NCBI RefSeq assembly: GCF_029910235.1
Contig: NZ_CP112874.1
Coordinates: 1,550,001 to 1,614,000 of the forward strand
Direction of reading: 5' to 3'
Source of the DNA: Pseudanabaena galeata CCNP1313
GTDB lineage: Bacteria; Cyanobacteriota; Cyanobacteriia; Pseudanabaenales; Pseudanabaenaceae
DNA length: 64,000 nt
Below the pieces are notes generated by a model that made no database searches, was not told where the DNA came from, and saw only the letters and a program-made list of their open reading frames with translations. The position numbers and the translations under genes are program-made. This document shows, one piece after another, positions 28,025 through 37,334 of this stretch. How positions within the stretch are numbered: the first letter of the stretch is position 1; every line of letters begins with the position of its first letter.

Positions 28025-28882
28025 ATGGACTATTCCCCTTCGATGCCCAAATCTCGACCACGCTCAAATCCGATCATGGCAATAATTCAGAGCGTATTGC
28101 CTAATCAAGATCTGCAAGCATTTGTTTTATTCCTATTGATCCTTAGCTCGATATTGATCTTTTGGGAAGTCGGTTCAGTTAACGGTTGGTTTTCTCCTCT
28201 GATGCCATCTGCATCACAAACCTTAAGTGACTTCTGGGGATGGATTTCTGATCCTTTCTATGTAAAGGGAACGAACGATCGCGGCATTGGTTGGCACTTG
28301 ATTACCAGCTTACGTCGGGTTGCGATTGGTTTTACTGTGGGTGCAGCGATCGCGATTCCTTCAGGAGTTCTGATTGGACTATTTCCCGTGGTTTCCAAGG
28401 CTGTCGATCCATTTATTCAAATCCTCAAACCAGTTTCACCTCTAGCTTGGTTGCCCATTGGTTTGGGACTAATTAAGGATTCCGAAAGTACTGCCATTTT
28501 TGTAATCGCGATTACCAGTCTCTGGCCGACTCTGATTAATACCAAATTCGGTGTAAGTAATGTTGACCCGACCTATATCGATGTGACCCGTACCCTTGGA
28601 GCTTCACCTTGGCGCACAATTACGAAGGTGATTTTACCTGCTGCGGCTCCTAGTATTGTGTCAGGAATGCGAATTAGCGCAGGGATTGCGTGGCTAGTAA
28701 TCGTGGCTGCGGAAATTCTGATTGGTGGTACGGGCGTGGGTTACTTCGTTTGGAATGAATGGAATAACTTGAGTATTACTAGCATCATTACGGCGATTTT
28801 GATGATTGGCGCGATCGGTTTAATCATCGATCGCCTATTTGGACTGCTACAACATTGGGTTTCATTTGGGAGAGAAGTATGA
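28025..28882 (+). CDS. ABC transporter permease, NrtB/CynB-like
   Basis: 285 residues with six membrane helices. The EAA-type loop [29 protein letters not shown] (about 185-213) is where the ATPase docks. [27 protein letters not shown] is typical of the nitrate/sulfonate/taurine permease group. Its stop codon overlaps the start of the ATPase gene (ATGA), so translation is coupled. It forms the importer channel with the lipoprotein at 26158. Confidence 0.9.
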   Translation: MDYSPSMPKSRPRSNPIMAIIQSVLPNQDLQAFVLFLLILSSILIFWEVGSVNGWFSPLMPSASQTLSDFWGWISDPFYVKGTNDRGIGWHLITSLRRVAIGFTVGAAIAIPSGVLIGLFPVVSKAVDPFIQILKPVSPLAWLPIGLGLIKDSESTAIFVIAITSLWPTLINTKFGVSNVDPTYIDVTRTLGASPWRTITKVILPAAAPSIVSGMRISAGIAWLVIVAAEILIGGTGVGYFVWNEWNNLSITSIITAILMIGAIGLIIDRLFGLLQHWVSFGREV

Positions 28883-29754
28883 TTGGTTCTTCTATGGAAA
28901 AAATAACTACAAATGTAGCAACTCAGCAGACACAGATTTCTGTCTGTGATGTTTCAATGGTTTATCGAGGTCGAAGTGGCTTGATCAATAAGCTCACTCA
29001 CCGTACTTCTAAGGATTATGTAGCTTTAGCAAATATTAATTTTGACATTGCGCCCAATACCTTTGTCTCGATTATTGGCCCCTCTGGCTGTGGTAAATCC
29101 ACACTTCTCAATCTGATTGCAGGTTTAACTAGTCCCTCTAGTGGTGCGATTTTAATCGATGGTGAAGAAGTTCATGCCCCCGGTCCTGATCGCGGTGTCG
29201 TATTTCAGAACTATGCACTGATGCCTTGGTTGACGGTTGCGGAGAACTTACACTTTGCGATCGAGACTGTCTATCCTACAATGTCTCTCGCCGATCGCAA
29301 AAGTCGTGTCTATGAATATATCGAACTAGTTGGCTTAAGAGGAGCCGAAAAAAAGCATCCCCATGAGCTATCTGGTGGAATGAAACAAAGGGTGGGCATT
29401 GCTCGCGCCCTTGCGATCGATCCTCAAATTTTATTGATGGATGAACCCTTTGGAGCACTTGATGCGCTCACTCGTGGCTTCCTCCAAGATGAAGTAGCCC
29501 GTATTTGGGAACAGAAACGTAAAACTGTGGTGATGATTACCCATAGTATTGAGGAAGCTTTGCTACTCTCTGATAAAATCGTGATGATGAAGCGAGGACC
29601 CGCCGCAGGGATTGATGAAATCCTTGATGTGCCTTTCCCTCGTCCGCGATCGCGTGAAAATCTCGACCAACAATCGGGATATCATGATCTCAAAGCGGAA
29701 ATGGAAGAGCATCTCATGCGTGAAACCCGTGCTGTTGAAGCCGCAAGAATATAG
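28879..29754 (+). CDS. ABC transporter ATPase, NrtD/CynD-like
   Basis: About 291 residues from the ATG that overlaps the permease stop; a TTG 24 bp earlier is unlikely. Walker [11 protein letters not shown]-loop [12 protein letters not shown], signature [15 protein letters not shown], Walker [14 protein letters not shown] and the H-loop TH in [14 protein letters not shown] are all present. It powers uptake through the permease. A hairpin (29756-29795) follows. Confidence 0.93.
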   Translation: MIGSSMEKITTNVATQQTQISVCDVSMVYRGRSGLINKLTHRTSKDYVALANINFDIAPNTFVSIIGPSGCGKSTLLNLIAGLTSPSSGAILIDGEEVHAPGPDRGVVFQNYALMPWLTVAENLHFAIETVYPTMSLADRKSRVYEYIELVGLRGAEKKHPHELSGGMKQRVGIARALAIDPQILLMDEPFGALDALTRGFLQDEVARIWEQKRKTVVMITHSIEEALLLSDKIVMMKRGPAAGIDEILDVPFPRPRSRENLDQQSGYHDLKAEMEEHLMRETRAVEAARI

Positions 29755-29755
29755 G

Positions 29756-29796
29756 AAAATGTAAAAAATTTTGCAGTGCAAAATTTTTTACATTCC
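29756..29796 (+). terminator. Hairpin between ATPase and cyanase genes
   Basis: Inverted repeat AATGTAAAAAATTTTGCA/TGCAAAATTTTTTACATT. The gap is only 75 bp and the genes are co-directional, so this is either an attenuator or a processing site that sets the cyanase level. Confidence 0.55.
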
Positions 29797-29829
29797 CAAT
29801 ACAAAATATCTAGAAATACCAAAAACATT

Positions 29830-30276
29830 ATGACAGTTGAATTTCCATCTTTTACTCAAACTCTATTAGCCGCCAAAAAAGCCAAAGGCTTGAGCTTTGT
29901 TGACCTCGAAAAGCTATTAGGTCAAGATGAAGTTTGGATTGCTTCGCTTTTTTATGGTCAAAATAGCGCCAGTGTGGAACAAGCCACAAAAATTGCTGAA
30001 GCATTAGGACTAGGGGAAGATATTATTACGGCTCTAAGTTCCTACCCTAGCAAAGGGTTAGGACCAGTAGTACCCACCGATCCATTGATTTATCGCTTCT
30101 ATGAAATCATGCAGGTCTATGGCTATCCCATGAAGGAAATCATCCATGAGAAATTTGGTGATGGCATCATGAGTGCGATCGATTTCACCCTCGATATCGA
30201 CAAAGTGGAAGATCCAAAAGGCGATCGCGTCAAAGTCACGATGAACGGCAAGTTCCTACCCTATAAAAAGTGGTAA
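29830..30276 (+). CDS. cynS: Cyanate hydratase (cyanase)
   Basis: 148 residues from MTVEFPSF, matching the family length (about 147-156); an upstream in-frame ATG at 29776 lies in the hairpin. Cyanase turns cyanate and bicarbonate into ammonia and carbon dioxide. The N-terminal part is a helix-turn-helix-like domain; the C-terminal YRFYEIM holds the catalytic Arg and Glu, and GIMSAIDF the catalytic Ser. Being last in a predicted NtcA-driven operon with an importer supports cyanate use as nitrogen source. Confidence 0.95.
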   Translation: MTVEFPSFTQTLLAAKKAKGLSFVDLEKLLGQDEVWIASLFYGQNSASVEQATKIAEALGLGEDIITALSSYPSKGLGPVVPTDPLIYRFYEIMQVYGYPMKEIIHEKFGDGIMSAIDFTLDIDKVEDPKGDRVKVTMNGKFLPYKKW

Positions 30277-30299
30277 CATAACCTTCTCTCAACAAATAT

Positions 30300-30342
30300 A
30301 GCGATTTTCATTTTTGCCTAGGGCAAAAATGAAAACCGCTAC
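30300..30342. terminator. Hairpin after cynS
   Basis: AGCGATTTTCATTTTTGCC/GGGCAAAAATGAAAACCGCT, 25 bp after the cynS stop. Confidence 0.6.
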
Positions 30343-30389
30343 CCCTCAAAAGTTTCAACGCTATGCCTAATATGAAAATCAGTTAGTTT

Positions 30390-30977
30390 ATGGCAAATCT
30401 CAAACGTACACGCGAAGATATTCTCACCTCAGCGATCGATCTTGTGCATCGTCAGGGTTTGCAATCGACTGGATTAAAAGAGTTATTTGCCGCTACTCAA
30501 GCTTCATCGGGCAGTTTCTATAACTACTTTCAATCAAAGGATGAATTTGCCCATGCGCTGATTGATTTCCAGTGGCACAAAATCAGAGAAAATGCCTTTC
30601 TATCAGCTTCTCAAGTTACCGATGATCCGATTCAACGACTCATACTGACAATTGATAAAATTGAAGCAAAACATATCTCTGAAATTAACTGTGCAGGATG
30701 TTTGTTAGGGAACTTAATTGTTGATTTAGCCGAATATAACGAGACATTTCGGAAGCATCTCCAACAGGTTTTTGATGAATGGCAAGCCTTGTTTGCTCAA
30801 ATGTTACGGGATGGGAAAGAGCAATTAAGCGATCGCATTGATCCAGATTTACTAGCTGAGCAAATTCTGACCATGCTAGAAGGGGTGCTATTAATTGCCA
30901 GACTTTACGATCAGCCCGAGCGTCTCAAACGAGGATTTGCAAGCATTCGGCAACTGATTAAGGATGCGCTAATTTGA
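30390..30977 (+). CDS. TetR/AcrR family transcriptional regulator
   Basis: 195 residues. The N-terminal helix-turn-helix is ILTSAIDLVHRQGLQSTGLKELFAATQASSGSFYNYFQSKDEFA; the rest is a helical ligand-binding domain of the TetR_C type (CAGCLLGNLIVDLAEYNETFRKHLQ) seen in YxaF/LmrA-like regulators. It lies between the cyanase operon and the minus-strand tonB gene and could regulate either. The palindrome at 32567 is a candidate binding site, but that link is a guess. Confidence 0.87.
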   Translation: MANLKRTREDILTSAIDLVHRQGLQSTGLKELFAATQASSGSFYNYFQSKDEFAHALIDFQWHKIRENAFLSASQVTDDPIQRLILTIDKIEAKHISEINCAGCLLGNLIVDLAEYNETFRKHLQQVFDEWQALFAQMLRDGKEQLSDRIDPDLLAEQILTMLEGVLLIARLYDQPERLKRGFASIRQLIKDALI

Positions 30978-31079
30978 GGATTTCCTGTATAAGTAGCTAG
31001 ACGTAAATCCAAAAAACAGTGACGCACACGCAGCGTGCGTCACATGTCTTACTCTCAAATCGTTTGAGATATCTCAACA

Positions 31080-32516
31080 TTACTTTGATGGAATAGTCTC
31101 GATTACAGGTGTATTTGCCTCAACAGGTGGGATAGATGGAGTTCTAGGAATTACTGACGGGGTTTCAACTGGTGCTGGGGAAACTGGTGGATTAACTATG
31201 GGGGCATTCTGTAAAGATTCTTGAGGAACAGTATTGGGAGAGTTATTTGGAATAGTCACAGGTTTAATCAGTTCAGGCGAAGCGATCGGATCTCCGACAA
31301 ATTCAGGGTTAGGAGCTTTTGGCGGCTGAGATGTCTCAGTGGCTGCATCTTGTACAGAGTCTACAGGATTATTGATTGGAGCAGTATTACTGGAATTATT
31401 GGGCTTATTTTCCTGCTGTTCAGATCGTCTCTGCTCGGCTTGCTCTTGTTCCACCCTTCTTTGCTCCTGATTTCTCCTTGCATAATCTGAGTTTTCAATT
31501 TGAAAATTGATTTTGGCAGGGATTGAGGCTTTGCCACTTTGGGAAGGATCAAATTTCCAGTTCCTAGCAGCTTGTTTTGCGGCTTCATCTAGTTCAGGAT
31601 GACCACTAGAGTTAACTATACGAACATTAATAACATTGCCATTGGCATCAACATCAACAGCAACCTTGGCTTCACCTTCTAGACCACGCTCTTTGGCATT
31701 AACTGGATATTCGGGCTTTGCACAGCTTTGACAACGAATTCTTTGCTTGCCAGATGAGTTATGAGTGGGGTTTGCAGGGTTAGGAGCAGCATTAGTTGTG
31801 TTAGTCGTATTAGTTGTGTTAGTGGAGTTGGGATTTCCTGTTGGTAAACCAAAGGGAGTGCCGATTTTGCCTAAAGTATTTCTAGAAGCACTTCCATCAG
31901 TGCGATCGCCTGTTTTACCTAGCCCTGTTCCTGTGTTTTTTTTGCTATTGCCATTGGGAGTCAAGCTGCCCAAACCTTTGCCTGTAAATAAATTTTGCAT
32001 ATTAGGTGCAACTTTGATCGGACTAGAATTAGCGCTAGACAAGACCTTGCTCGGATCGGTGACAATATCTTTTGCTGCTTCAGCAAGATTTTTGCTGTCT
32101 AACGATTGATCGATATCTGTAGATGCAAGATTACCTACATTTTGCGAAGATTGACTAGGATGATCAAGATTAGCAACAGGTGCATAGGCGATCGCTTCCT
32201 GCAAGCTATCAGCAAACTCTGGCGATATCTCCTGCTCAGGTTGCTGTTCAGGCTCTACTGTTTCCTTAATTTCTTCAATAATTTGCAACTCTAATAATTC
32301 TTCTGTTTGATCAATGGATGAATTGCCAACTAGTCCGCCAAACTGTGTGAGTGCGGATAATGTGGCGACGTGAAAAGCAACGGAACAAGGGATACTTACT
32401 GCTAAGAAGATCTTAAGTGCTTTCCATTCGCGATCGCGCTGTTGATTTGCAAAATTATTGGCAGAATTATTGTCAGAGCAGTTAGACATTTCTGGCTTTT
32501 CTTTGTTGACATTCAT
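31080..32516 (-). CDS. tonB: TonB-like energy transducer
   Basis: 478 residues. One N-terminal helix (about 32-52, LKIFLAVSIPCSVAFHVATL) anchors it in the inner membrane. Then comes a Pro/Asn/Ser/Thr-rich spacer with repeated TNTTNTTNTTN. The TonB fold, YPVNAKERGLEGEAKVAVDVDANGNV...ELDEAAKQAARNWKF, lies near 265-330 and not at the end; a 130-residue tail follows. Two cysteines (CQSC) just precede the fold. With ExbB/ExbD it passes proton-motive energy to the outer-membrane receptor. A palindromic operator candidate lies 51 bp upstream. Confidence 0.88.
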   Translation of the reverse strand: MNVNKEKPEMSNCSDNNSANNFANQQRDREWKALKIFLAVSIPCSVAFHVATLSALTQFGGLVGNSSIDQTEELLELQIIEEIKETVEPEQQPEQEISPEFADSLQEAIAYAPVANLDHPSQSSQNVGNLASTDIDQSLDSKNLAEAAKDIVTDPSKVLSSANSSPIKVAPNMQNLFTGKGLGSLTPNGNSKKNTGTGLGKTGDRTDGSASRNTLGKIGTPFGLPTGNPNSTNTTNTTNTTNAAPNPANPTHNSSGKQRIRCQSCAKPEYPVNAKERGLEGEAKVAVDVDANGNVINVRIVNSSGHPELDEAAKQAARNWKFDPSQSGKASIPAKINFQIENSDYARRNQEQRRVEQEQAEQRRSEQQENKPNNSSNTAPINNPVDSVQDAATETSQPPKAPNPEFVGDPIASPELIKPVTIPNNSPNTVPQESLQNAPIVNPPVSPAPVETPSVIPRTPSIPPVEANTPVIETIPSK

Positions 32517-32566
32517 AATGAAAAACTAGTGATGCTTGTAATGTAGGGTTTTGCTTAGAGACCGTC

Positions 32567-32589
32567 AAGTTTGACAGACTGTCAAACTT
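32567..32589. promoter_or_regulatory. Perfect 23-bp palindrome between tonB and exbB
   Basis: AAGTTTGACAG, A, CTGTCAAACTT: two 11-bp arms around one base, in the gap between divergently transcribed genes, 51 bp from tonB and 140 bp from exbB. The size and symmetry fit an operator for a dimeric repressor. A half-matching site, GTTTGACAATCTGTC, lies upstream of the receptor gene at 33822. Confidence 0.68.
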
Positions 32590-32729
32590 TCTTTGCGTCA
32601 AAAAAAGCGATATGGTGATTAATGCCCAAAAAAGTCATCACACTTTTGGGAGTTGGTATAGCTTCAATGCTTTACATTGCAATAAAACCCAAGGTTTACA
32701 ACTGAGCGCACTTTTATTAGTCTTAACGT

Positions 32730-33392
32730 ATGGATATTGGAAAAATTTTTGTTGCGGGGGGGATTGTCATGTATCCTCTAAGCGCCTTTTCGATTGTAGC
32801 AGCAGCACTTGCATCTGAACGCATCAAATTTTGGTGGTCGATTAAACATAAGCAAAAACGTTTGGTGAGAGATGTTCTGAATATTTATATAAGCGATCGT
32901 CAAACGGCTCTAGTCAGACTAAGAAATAATTTGCACTTTCCGATCGCTCGTATTTTTTTAGCAGCAATGGAACTAGAGTATCCCAATCCCGAAGAGTTTC
33001 GGCTGGCTCTAGAAAGTGAAGCGCAGGCAGAAGTACCAATTCTCAAACGCTTTAATACTGCCTTTGAAACAATTATTAGTCTTGCACCCCTGCTAGGATT
33101 ACTAGGTACAGTGCTGGGATTAATTACTTCCTTTGCTTCACTGTCTTTGGGGGACGTTGGCGGTAGTCGTACCACCAACGTTACAGCAGGAATTAGTGAA
33201 GCTTTAGTTTCCACCGCAGCAGGACTAGTAGTTGCAATTTTTACATTGTTTTTTGCTAACACATTTCGCGGATTTTATCAGCAGGAAATTGCACTCATTC
33301 AAGAATATGGTGGTCAGTTGGAACTACTCTATCGCCGTTATTATTACGAGCCAGAACATCGTTTACAAAAAGAAGATTATGCGACTCCCTGA
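32730..33392 (+). CDS. exbB: ExbB/TolQ-type proton channel protein
   Basis: 220 residues with three membrane helices: near 5-25, 118-145 (ISLAPLLGLLGTVLGLITSF) and 158-180 (GISEALVSTAAGLVVAIFTLFF). The two conserved motifs of MotA/TolQ/ExbB proteins, PLLGLLGTVLG and ALVSTAAGLVVAI, are complete. It forms the proton channel that drives TonB. The 3' end overlaps exbD by 14 bp. Confidence 0.94.
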   Translation: MDIGKIFVAGGIVMYPLSAFSIVAAALASERIKFWWSIKHKQKRLVRDVLNIYISDRQTALVRLRNNLHFPIARIFLAAMELEYPNPEEFRLALESEAQAEVPILKRFNTAFETIISLAPLLGLLGTVLGLITSFASLSLGDVGGSRTTNVTAGISEALVSTAAGLVVAIFTLFFANTFRGFYQQEIALIQEYGGQLELLYRRYYYEPEHRLQKEDYATP

Positions 33393-33777
33393 AGAACCTG
33401 AAGTTCCTTTTCAAATTAATATTATTCCGATGATCGATGTGGTGTTTGCAATTTTGACTTTTTTCATTACCGCAACCCTCGTTCTCAATCGCACTGAAGG
33501 CTTACCTGTCAGCCTACCTCAAGCTTCAACTACCAAAACTCAAACTCAGAATAAGGTAGTTGTAACCTTAGACGCTCAAGGTAACCTCTTTCTAAATCGT
33601 CAACCGATCGCTTTGGAGCAATTAGAAGTGCAGGTGCGATCGCTAATGAGTAAAGAGAAACAAAACATCGTGGTGATTAATGCCGATGAAAATGTTTCTC
33701 ACGGCAAAGCGATCGCCGTCATGGATCGCATTCGGAATATTGAGGGCGTAAAAATGGCGATCGCTGCTAAGAAATAG
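33379..33777 (+). CDS. exbD: ExbD/TolR family protein
   Basis: 132 residues from the ATG overlapping the exbB end; an upstream frame start at 33232 lies inside exbB and is rejected. The single helix carries the essential aspartate, IPMIDVVFAILTFFITATLVL. The C-terminal periplasmic domain ends DRIRNIEGVKMAIAAK. It works with ExbB to energise TonB. Confidence 0.93.
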   Translation: MRLPEEPEVPFQINIIPMIDVVFAILTFFITATLVLNRTEGLPVSLPQASTTKTQTQNKVVVTLDAQGNLFLNRQPIALEQLEVQVRSLMSKEKQNIVVINADENVSHGKAIAVMDRIRNIEGVKMAIAAKK

Positions 33778-33821
33778 CTGTATTGAGTCAATATGTAGCA
33801 AACGCTATGCAAAATACACTT

Positions 33822-33836
33822 GTTTGACAATCTGTC
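33822..33836 (+). promoter_or_regulatory. Degenerate operator-like site upstream of the receptor gene
   Basis: GTTTGACAATCTGTC shares its left arm and the start of its right arm with the palindrome at 32567, and is 104 bp upstream of the receptor ATG. Shared regulation of the three genes is an inference. Confidence 0.45.
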
Positions 33837-33939
33837 TTTTGACATTTCTATTGCCAATATCAAACAATAGGATTTTTAATTTGCTGCTCTCTAGGATTTT
33901 TGAGCCTAGTAGCTAAACTTGTGAGGAATTGAGATCGCT

Positions 33940-36042
33940 ATGAAATCTATAAAGTTGCTATTTTTAGCACCCAGCTTTGCTATGTCTGTTTTTAGTCTTG
34001 CAGAACTGGCAAAAGCAGACCAAACCTTAGAGACAGAGAACCATAATATTTTGACCGTTGGCGAATTGCGATCGCAGGCTTCCCAACAAAGTGCTAGTTT
34101 ATTGCAACCAAACTTAAACTCTAGTGCTATTACAAAACCCGAAACTGTTGCTCAAAATGAACCTGATAGTGATGAAATTGAAATTGAAGTAACAGGTAAG
34201 AAATCACCTTTTATCCCCACCTCCGCCCCCGCCTATATCATTCCTAAAGAAGAGATTCAAAAGCAAAATCCTAGCACTGCGGCGGAACTATTGCGAAGCT
34301 TACCAGGGTTTGCGATCAATGACTATGGCTTTGGTGCAGATATTCATACAGGGACTTTTTTGCGTGGTTTTTCCATTAACCAATCCACATTTCAAATCAA
34401 TGGGCGTTCCTTTGGCAGTAATGTCAGCACCTATCACGGCGGAACCGATCTCAATAGTATTCCCGTTGATGCGATCGAGCGCGTGGAATTAACGGGCGGC
34501 ACTAGCGCCACCCTCTACGGTTCCGAAGCCTTTGGCGGTGTCATTAATCTGGTCACCCAAAAAGCACCACAACCACTCAAAGCAACAGCCAACATCGAAC
34601 TAGGCTCCTACGGCTATCAACGCTATCGGATTGGTTATGGGGGAACCTTAGATGGGGTCAACTTCCGATTCGGTTATGAGCGCTTCTCAACGGACAATAA
34701 TTATCCTGTACCGATTGGGGCAGCTAATCGCAATCCTGCTGATGGCAGACTCTTCAACGGCGACTCACGCATTGATAACTTTTATGGCAGTGTCGAAGCT
34801 CCCATTGATGCCCGTAATTCCTTTAGTATCGATGCTTATAAGTCTGCAAGTCGGCGCGGATTGCTTTACTTTGGGTTCCCACTCCAACGCGATCGCCTCG
34901 ATCATGATTTGTTAAATATTGGCGCAACTTTAACTAGTAAATTGGGCGAAGGTGATGATTCCATCTTAAAAACCACGATCGCCTTCAATCAAGACTTTTT
35001 CAATACCTACGGTCCAGCAGGTGCAACAGCTTTTTTTCGTAGCGGCGCTTTGGACTCAAGGGCTTTAAGTGGTCGTGTCGAGCATCAATGGCAACTTACC
35101 GCAAATAACAAACTCACATGGGGATTTGACGTTAAAACTGACTCCATCCGTGGCGATGTACTTAGCTCCCTGCCTGCTCTTGTGGGATTTAATGGCACTG
35201 TCAATCGCGATCGCTCCCTTGTCGCCCTCTTTGCTCTAAACGCATGGAAAATTACCGATGATTTCCAATTGGAACTAGGATTACGCCAGAATTTCACCAG
35301 TGACTATGGCAGCTATCTCAATCCCACGTTCGGCACAAGATGGAACATCACGCCCGAACTCGCTTTCCGCAATAGCTTTGCCGTACTTCAGCGCAATCCA
35401 GGGTTAGATCAGCTTTTTGTGTTCGATACAGTCCACAACTGGCAGGCAAATCCCAATCTCATACCTGAGCGCGGCGTTGCCTATACTGCTGGCTTTGATT
35501 TGAGTGTAACGGATGCAGTGGTGGCTCAGTTAACCTATTTTGGGAGCAGTTTAAGCGATCGCATTGGCATCATCGCAGGACGATGGGAGAATGTAGGACA
35601 GGTAAACACCAACGGAGTTGAGGCTGGAATTAAATGGAAAATTTCTCCAGAGTTCTCATCATTTGTCAACTACACCTACACCGATGCCAAGATTACTAGC
35701 AGTAGAACCACCTCTGAGGTGGGATTACAACTAGCGACAGTGCCCTACTCTGTTGGGAAGCTAGGAGTTAGCTATGACTCTAATGGTTGGCAGGCAAATC
35801 TATTTTTCAACTATTACAGTGGCTCTAGACGGGCTATTTTTGCTCAAGGCACAGCAGGACAGAGAGCTACTGACTTTTCGCCAGCCTATCTGAGCCTAGA
35901 TTTTAGTGCTAAGGTTCCATTGTATAAAAATGTAGCCTTGACTGTGAATCTAGAAAATCTGACTGACAATAGCTATGAAAAGACTAACCGCATTTATCAA
36001 CCAGGCTTAACCTATAGGATTGGTTTGCAAGCTAGTTTCTAA
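33940..36042 (+). CDS. TonB-dependent outer-membrane receptor
   Basis: 700 residues with a signal peptide (ending near AELAKAD, residue 27). A linker of about 60 residues contains the acidic EIEIEVTGKK, a plausible TonB box. The plug domain (about 90-210) has AAELLRSLPGF, TFLRGF, VDAIERVELTGGTSATLYGSEAFGGVINLVT. The barrel ends in LTYRIGLQASF with terminal aromatic residue. The AMIN domain common in cyanobacterial receptors is absent. The ligand (siderophore, haem, cobalamin or other) is not shown by the neighbours. Some similarity of the plug is closest to colicin I/siderophore types. Confidence 0.93.
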   Translation: MKSIKLLFLAPSFAMSVFSLAELAKADQTLETENHNILTVGELRSQASQQSASLLQPNLNSSAITKPETVAQNEPDSDEIEIEVTGKKSPFIPTSAPAYIIPKEEIQKQNPSTAAELLRSLPGFAINDYGFGADIHTGTFLRGFSINQSTFQINGRSFGSNVSTYHGGTDLNSIPVDAIERVELTGGTSATLYGSEAFGGVINLVTQKAPQPLKATANIELGSYGYQRYRIGYGGTLDGVNFRFGYERFSTDNNYPVPIGAANRNPADGRLFNGDSRIDNFYGSVEAPIDARNSFSIDAYKSASRRGLLYFGFPLQRDRLDHDLLNIGATLTSKLGEGDDSILKTTIAFNQDFFNTYGPAGATAFFRSGALDSRALSGRVEHQWQLTANNKLTWGFDVKTDSIRGDVLSSLPALVGFNGTVNRDRSLVALFALNAWKITDDFQLELGLRQNFTSDYGSYLNPTFGTRWNITPELAFRNSFAVLQRNPGLDQLFVFDTVHNWQANPNLIPERGVAYTAGFDLSVTDAVVAQLTYFGSSLSDRIGIIAGRWENVGQVNTNGVEAGIKWKISPEFSSFVNYTYTDAKITSSRTTSEVGLQLATVPYSVGKLGVSYDSNGWQANLFFNYYSGSRRAIFAQGTAGQRATDFSPAYLSLDFSAKVPLYKNVALTVNLENLTDNSYEKTNRIYQPGLTYRIGLQASF

Positions 36043-36059
36043 TAGAACGCTAGCACTAT

Positions 36060-36155
36060 AGCAATGTAAGTTTTAGGATCTAGATGAGTGGCGGCGCTTC
36101 GTGCCGCCACTCATCTTTTTGGGTTTAGCTCCTAGGCAAAACTTACGTTGCTATT
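36060..36155 (+). repeat. Palindromic repeat after the receptor gene
   Basis: Ends TATAGCAATGTAAGTTTTAGG and CTAGGCAAAACTTACGTTGCTAT are inverted, with a central stem GATGAGTGGCGGC/GCCGCCACTCATC. It resembles the 10.5 kb family-C-like unit. Confidence 0.65.
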
Positions 36156-36259
36156 GCAATTTGTTGATGGAGTTAAGCAAAAGTATTTACTGGCATGGGT
36201 TAATTACCTCATCAATTTTTAGAAACAAGCAAAGCAAAATCTTGCTAATCGATGCGCTG

Positions 36260-36290
36260 AAGCAATCGAGCGCTATGCGCTCGATTGCTT
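36260..36290 (-). terminator. Terminator of the ferredoxin gene
   Basis: Perfect stem AAGCAATCGAGCG/CGCTCGATTGCTT, just beyond the minus-strand stop codon. Confidence 0.7.
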
Positions 36291-36295
36291 AAATT

Positions 36296-36625
36296 CTAGG
36301 AGCTATGTCCAAACCGAATTGCGTATACGTCTTGTTCTTTGTCAGTGTAAATTTCGACATCGGACTTGGGGTGTGATACGCATAGAAGAATATAGCCCTT
36401 AGCGTCTAGCTCTTCACCCATACCACCGATACCCATGCCTTGGCTTTGATCGACTTGTCCCTTCACAATTTGAGCAGCACAGGTGGTGCAGACACCCGCA
36501 TAGCAAGAGCATGGTAAATCCACACCCGCAGCGATCGCGGCATCAAGAATGGCTTGGTCTTCGGGGACAGATACAGTAAAGGTTTGTCCGTGATGATGAA
36601 GTGTGGCTGTAAAAGTCTGAGTCAT
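36296..36625 (-). CDS. Plant-type [2Fe-2S] ferredoxin
   Basis: 109 residues. The cluster ligands are CYAGVCTTC (Cx4Cx2C) and the distal cysteine in LLCVSHP. The loop VDQSQGMGIGGMGEELDAKGYILLC differs from photosynthetic PetF (usually SFLDDDQ), so this may be a specialised ferredoxin with another partner. It is divergent from nusB with 67 bp between start codons. Confidence 0.92.
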   Translation of the reverse strand: MTQTFTATLHHHGQTFTVSVPEDQAILDAAIAAGVDLPCSCYAGVCTTCAAQIVKGQVDQSQGMGIGGMGEELDAKGYILLCVSHPKSDVEIYTDKEQDVYAIRFGHSS

Positions 36626-36692
36626 TTTTTATAGGTTTTAGTGCGTAAAGAGAATGATACGATGTTCAATTGGCTTAATTTTATCTCCTCCT

Positions 36693-37334
36693 ATGCAACC
36701 CCGCCACATCGCCCGCGAACTCGCACTGTTTAGTATCAATCAATTACCTAGCCAACCCCAAAAGCTAGAAACAAAAACCTTAGATGACATTGTGACAGCA
36801 GTTGTGCGATCGCTGCACGATGAAACCAAAGAATTATTACAAACCGCCAGCGCTGAGTTACAACGAGGTCAAGAGCGTGTATCCGCTAGCGAAACCCGTA
36901 CTGGCGATATTCGACAAGATATCCAAGCCGTTGAAGGCATGGTACGTGAAGCGATCGAGCTAACTAAAAACGCAATTAACAATATTGGCGCAGCTTTAGA
37001 ATTTCCTGTAACCCTAGTATTGTCACAACGCTCCGAAGTGCGTAACTATACGATTGATATTCTGAAAACTGTAAATAGTAAGCGATCTCAAATTGATGAA
37101 ACTATCAGTAGCGCTTTAGTTAACTGGCAAATTGATCGCCTTGCTCAGGTAGACAAAGACATTTTGCGGATTGCGACTGCGGAAATGATGTTTATGAGCG
37201 TGGCTAGTAAAGTGGCGATCGATGAGGCGATCGAACTTGCTAAGCGCTACAGTAGTGAGGATGGTTATCGGTTTATTAATGGTGTTTTGCGTCGCATTGA
37301 CGATCAACTGAAAGCATCTCGTAAAAGTTCGTAA
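36693..37334 (+). CDS. nusB: Transcription antitermination factor NusB
   Basis: 213 residues from MQPRHIARELALFSINQL; the upstream in-frame ATG at 36654 would add residues not seen in the family. NusB binds boxA RNA with NusE during rRNA antitermination. The C-terminal signature is VDKDILRIATAEMMFMSVASKVAIDEAIELAKRYSSEDGYRFINGVLRRI. A 90-residue insert in the middle is usual in cyanobacterial NusB. Confidence 0.95.
   Translation: MQPRHIARELALFSINQLPSQPQKLETKTLDDIVTAVVRSLHDETKELLQTASAELQRGQERVSASETRTGDIRQDIQAVEGMVREAIELTKNAINNIGAALEFPVTLVLSQRSEVRNYTIDILKTVNSKRSQIDETISSALVNWQIDRLAQVDKDILRIATAEMMFMSVASKVAIDEAIELAKRYSSEDGYRFINGVLRRIDDQLKASRKSS

Noticed and set aside
33232-33378. The upstream start for ExbD
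   Set aside because: It would lie within exbB in another frame; the ATG at 33379 gives the normal ExbD length and N-terminus.
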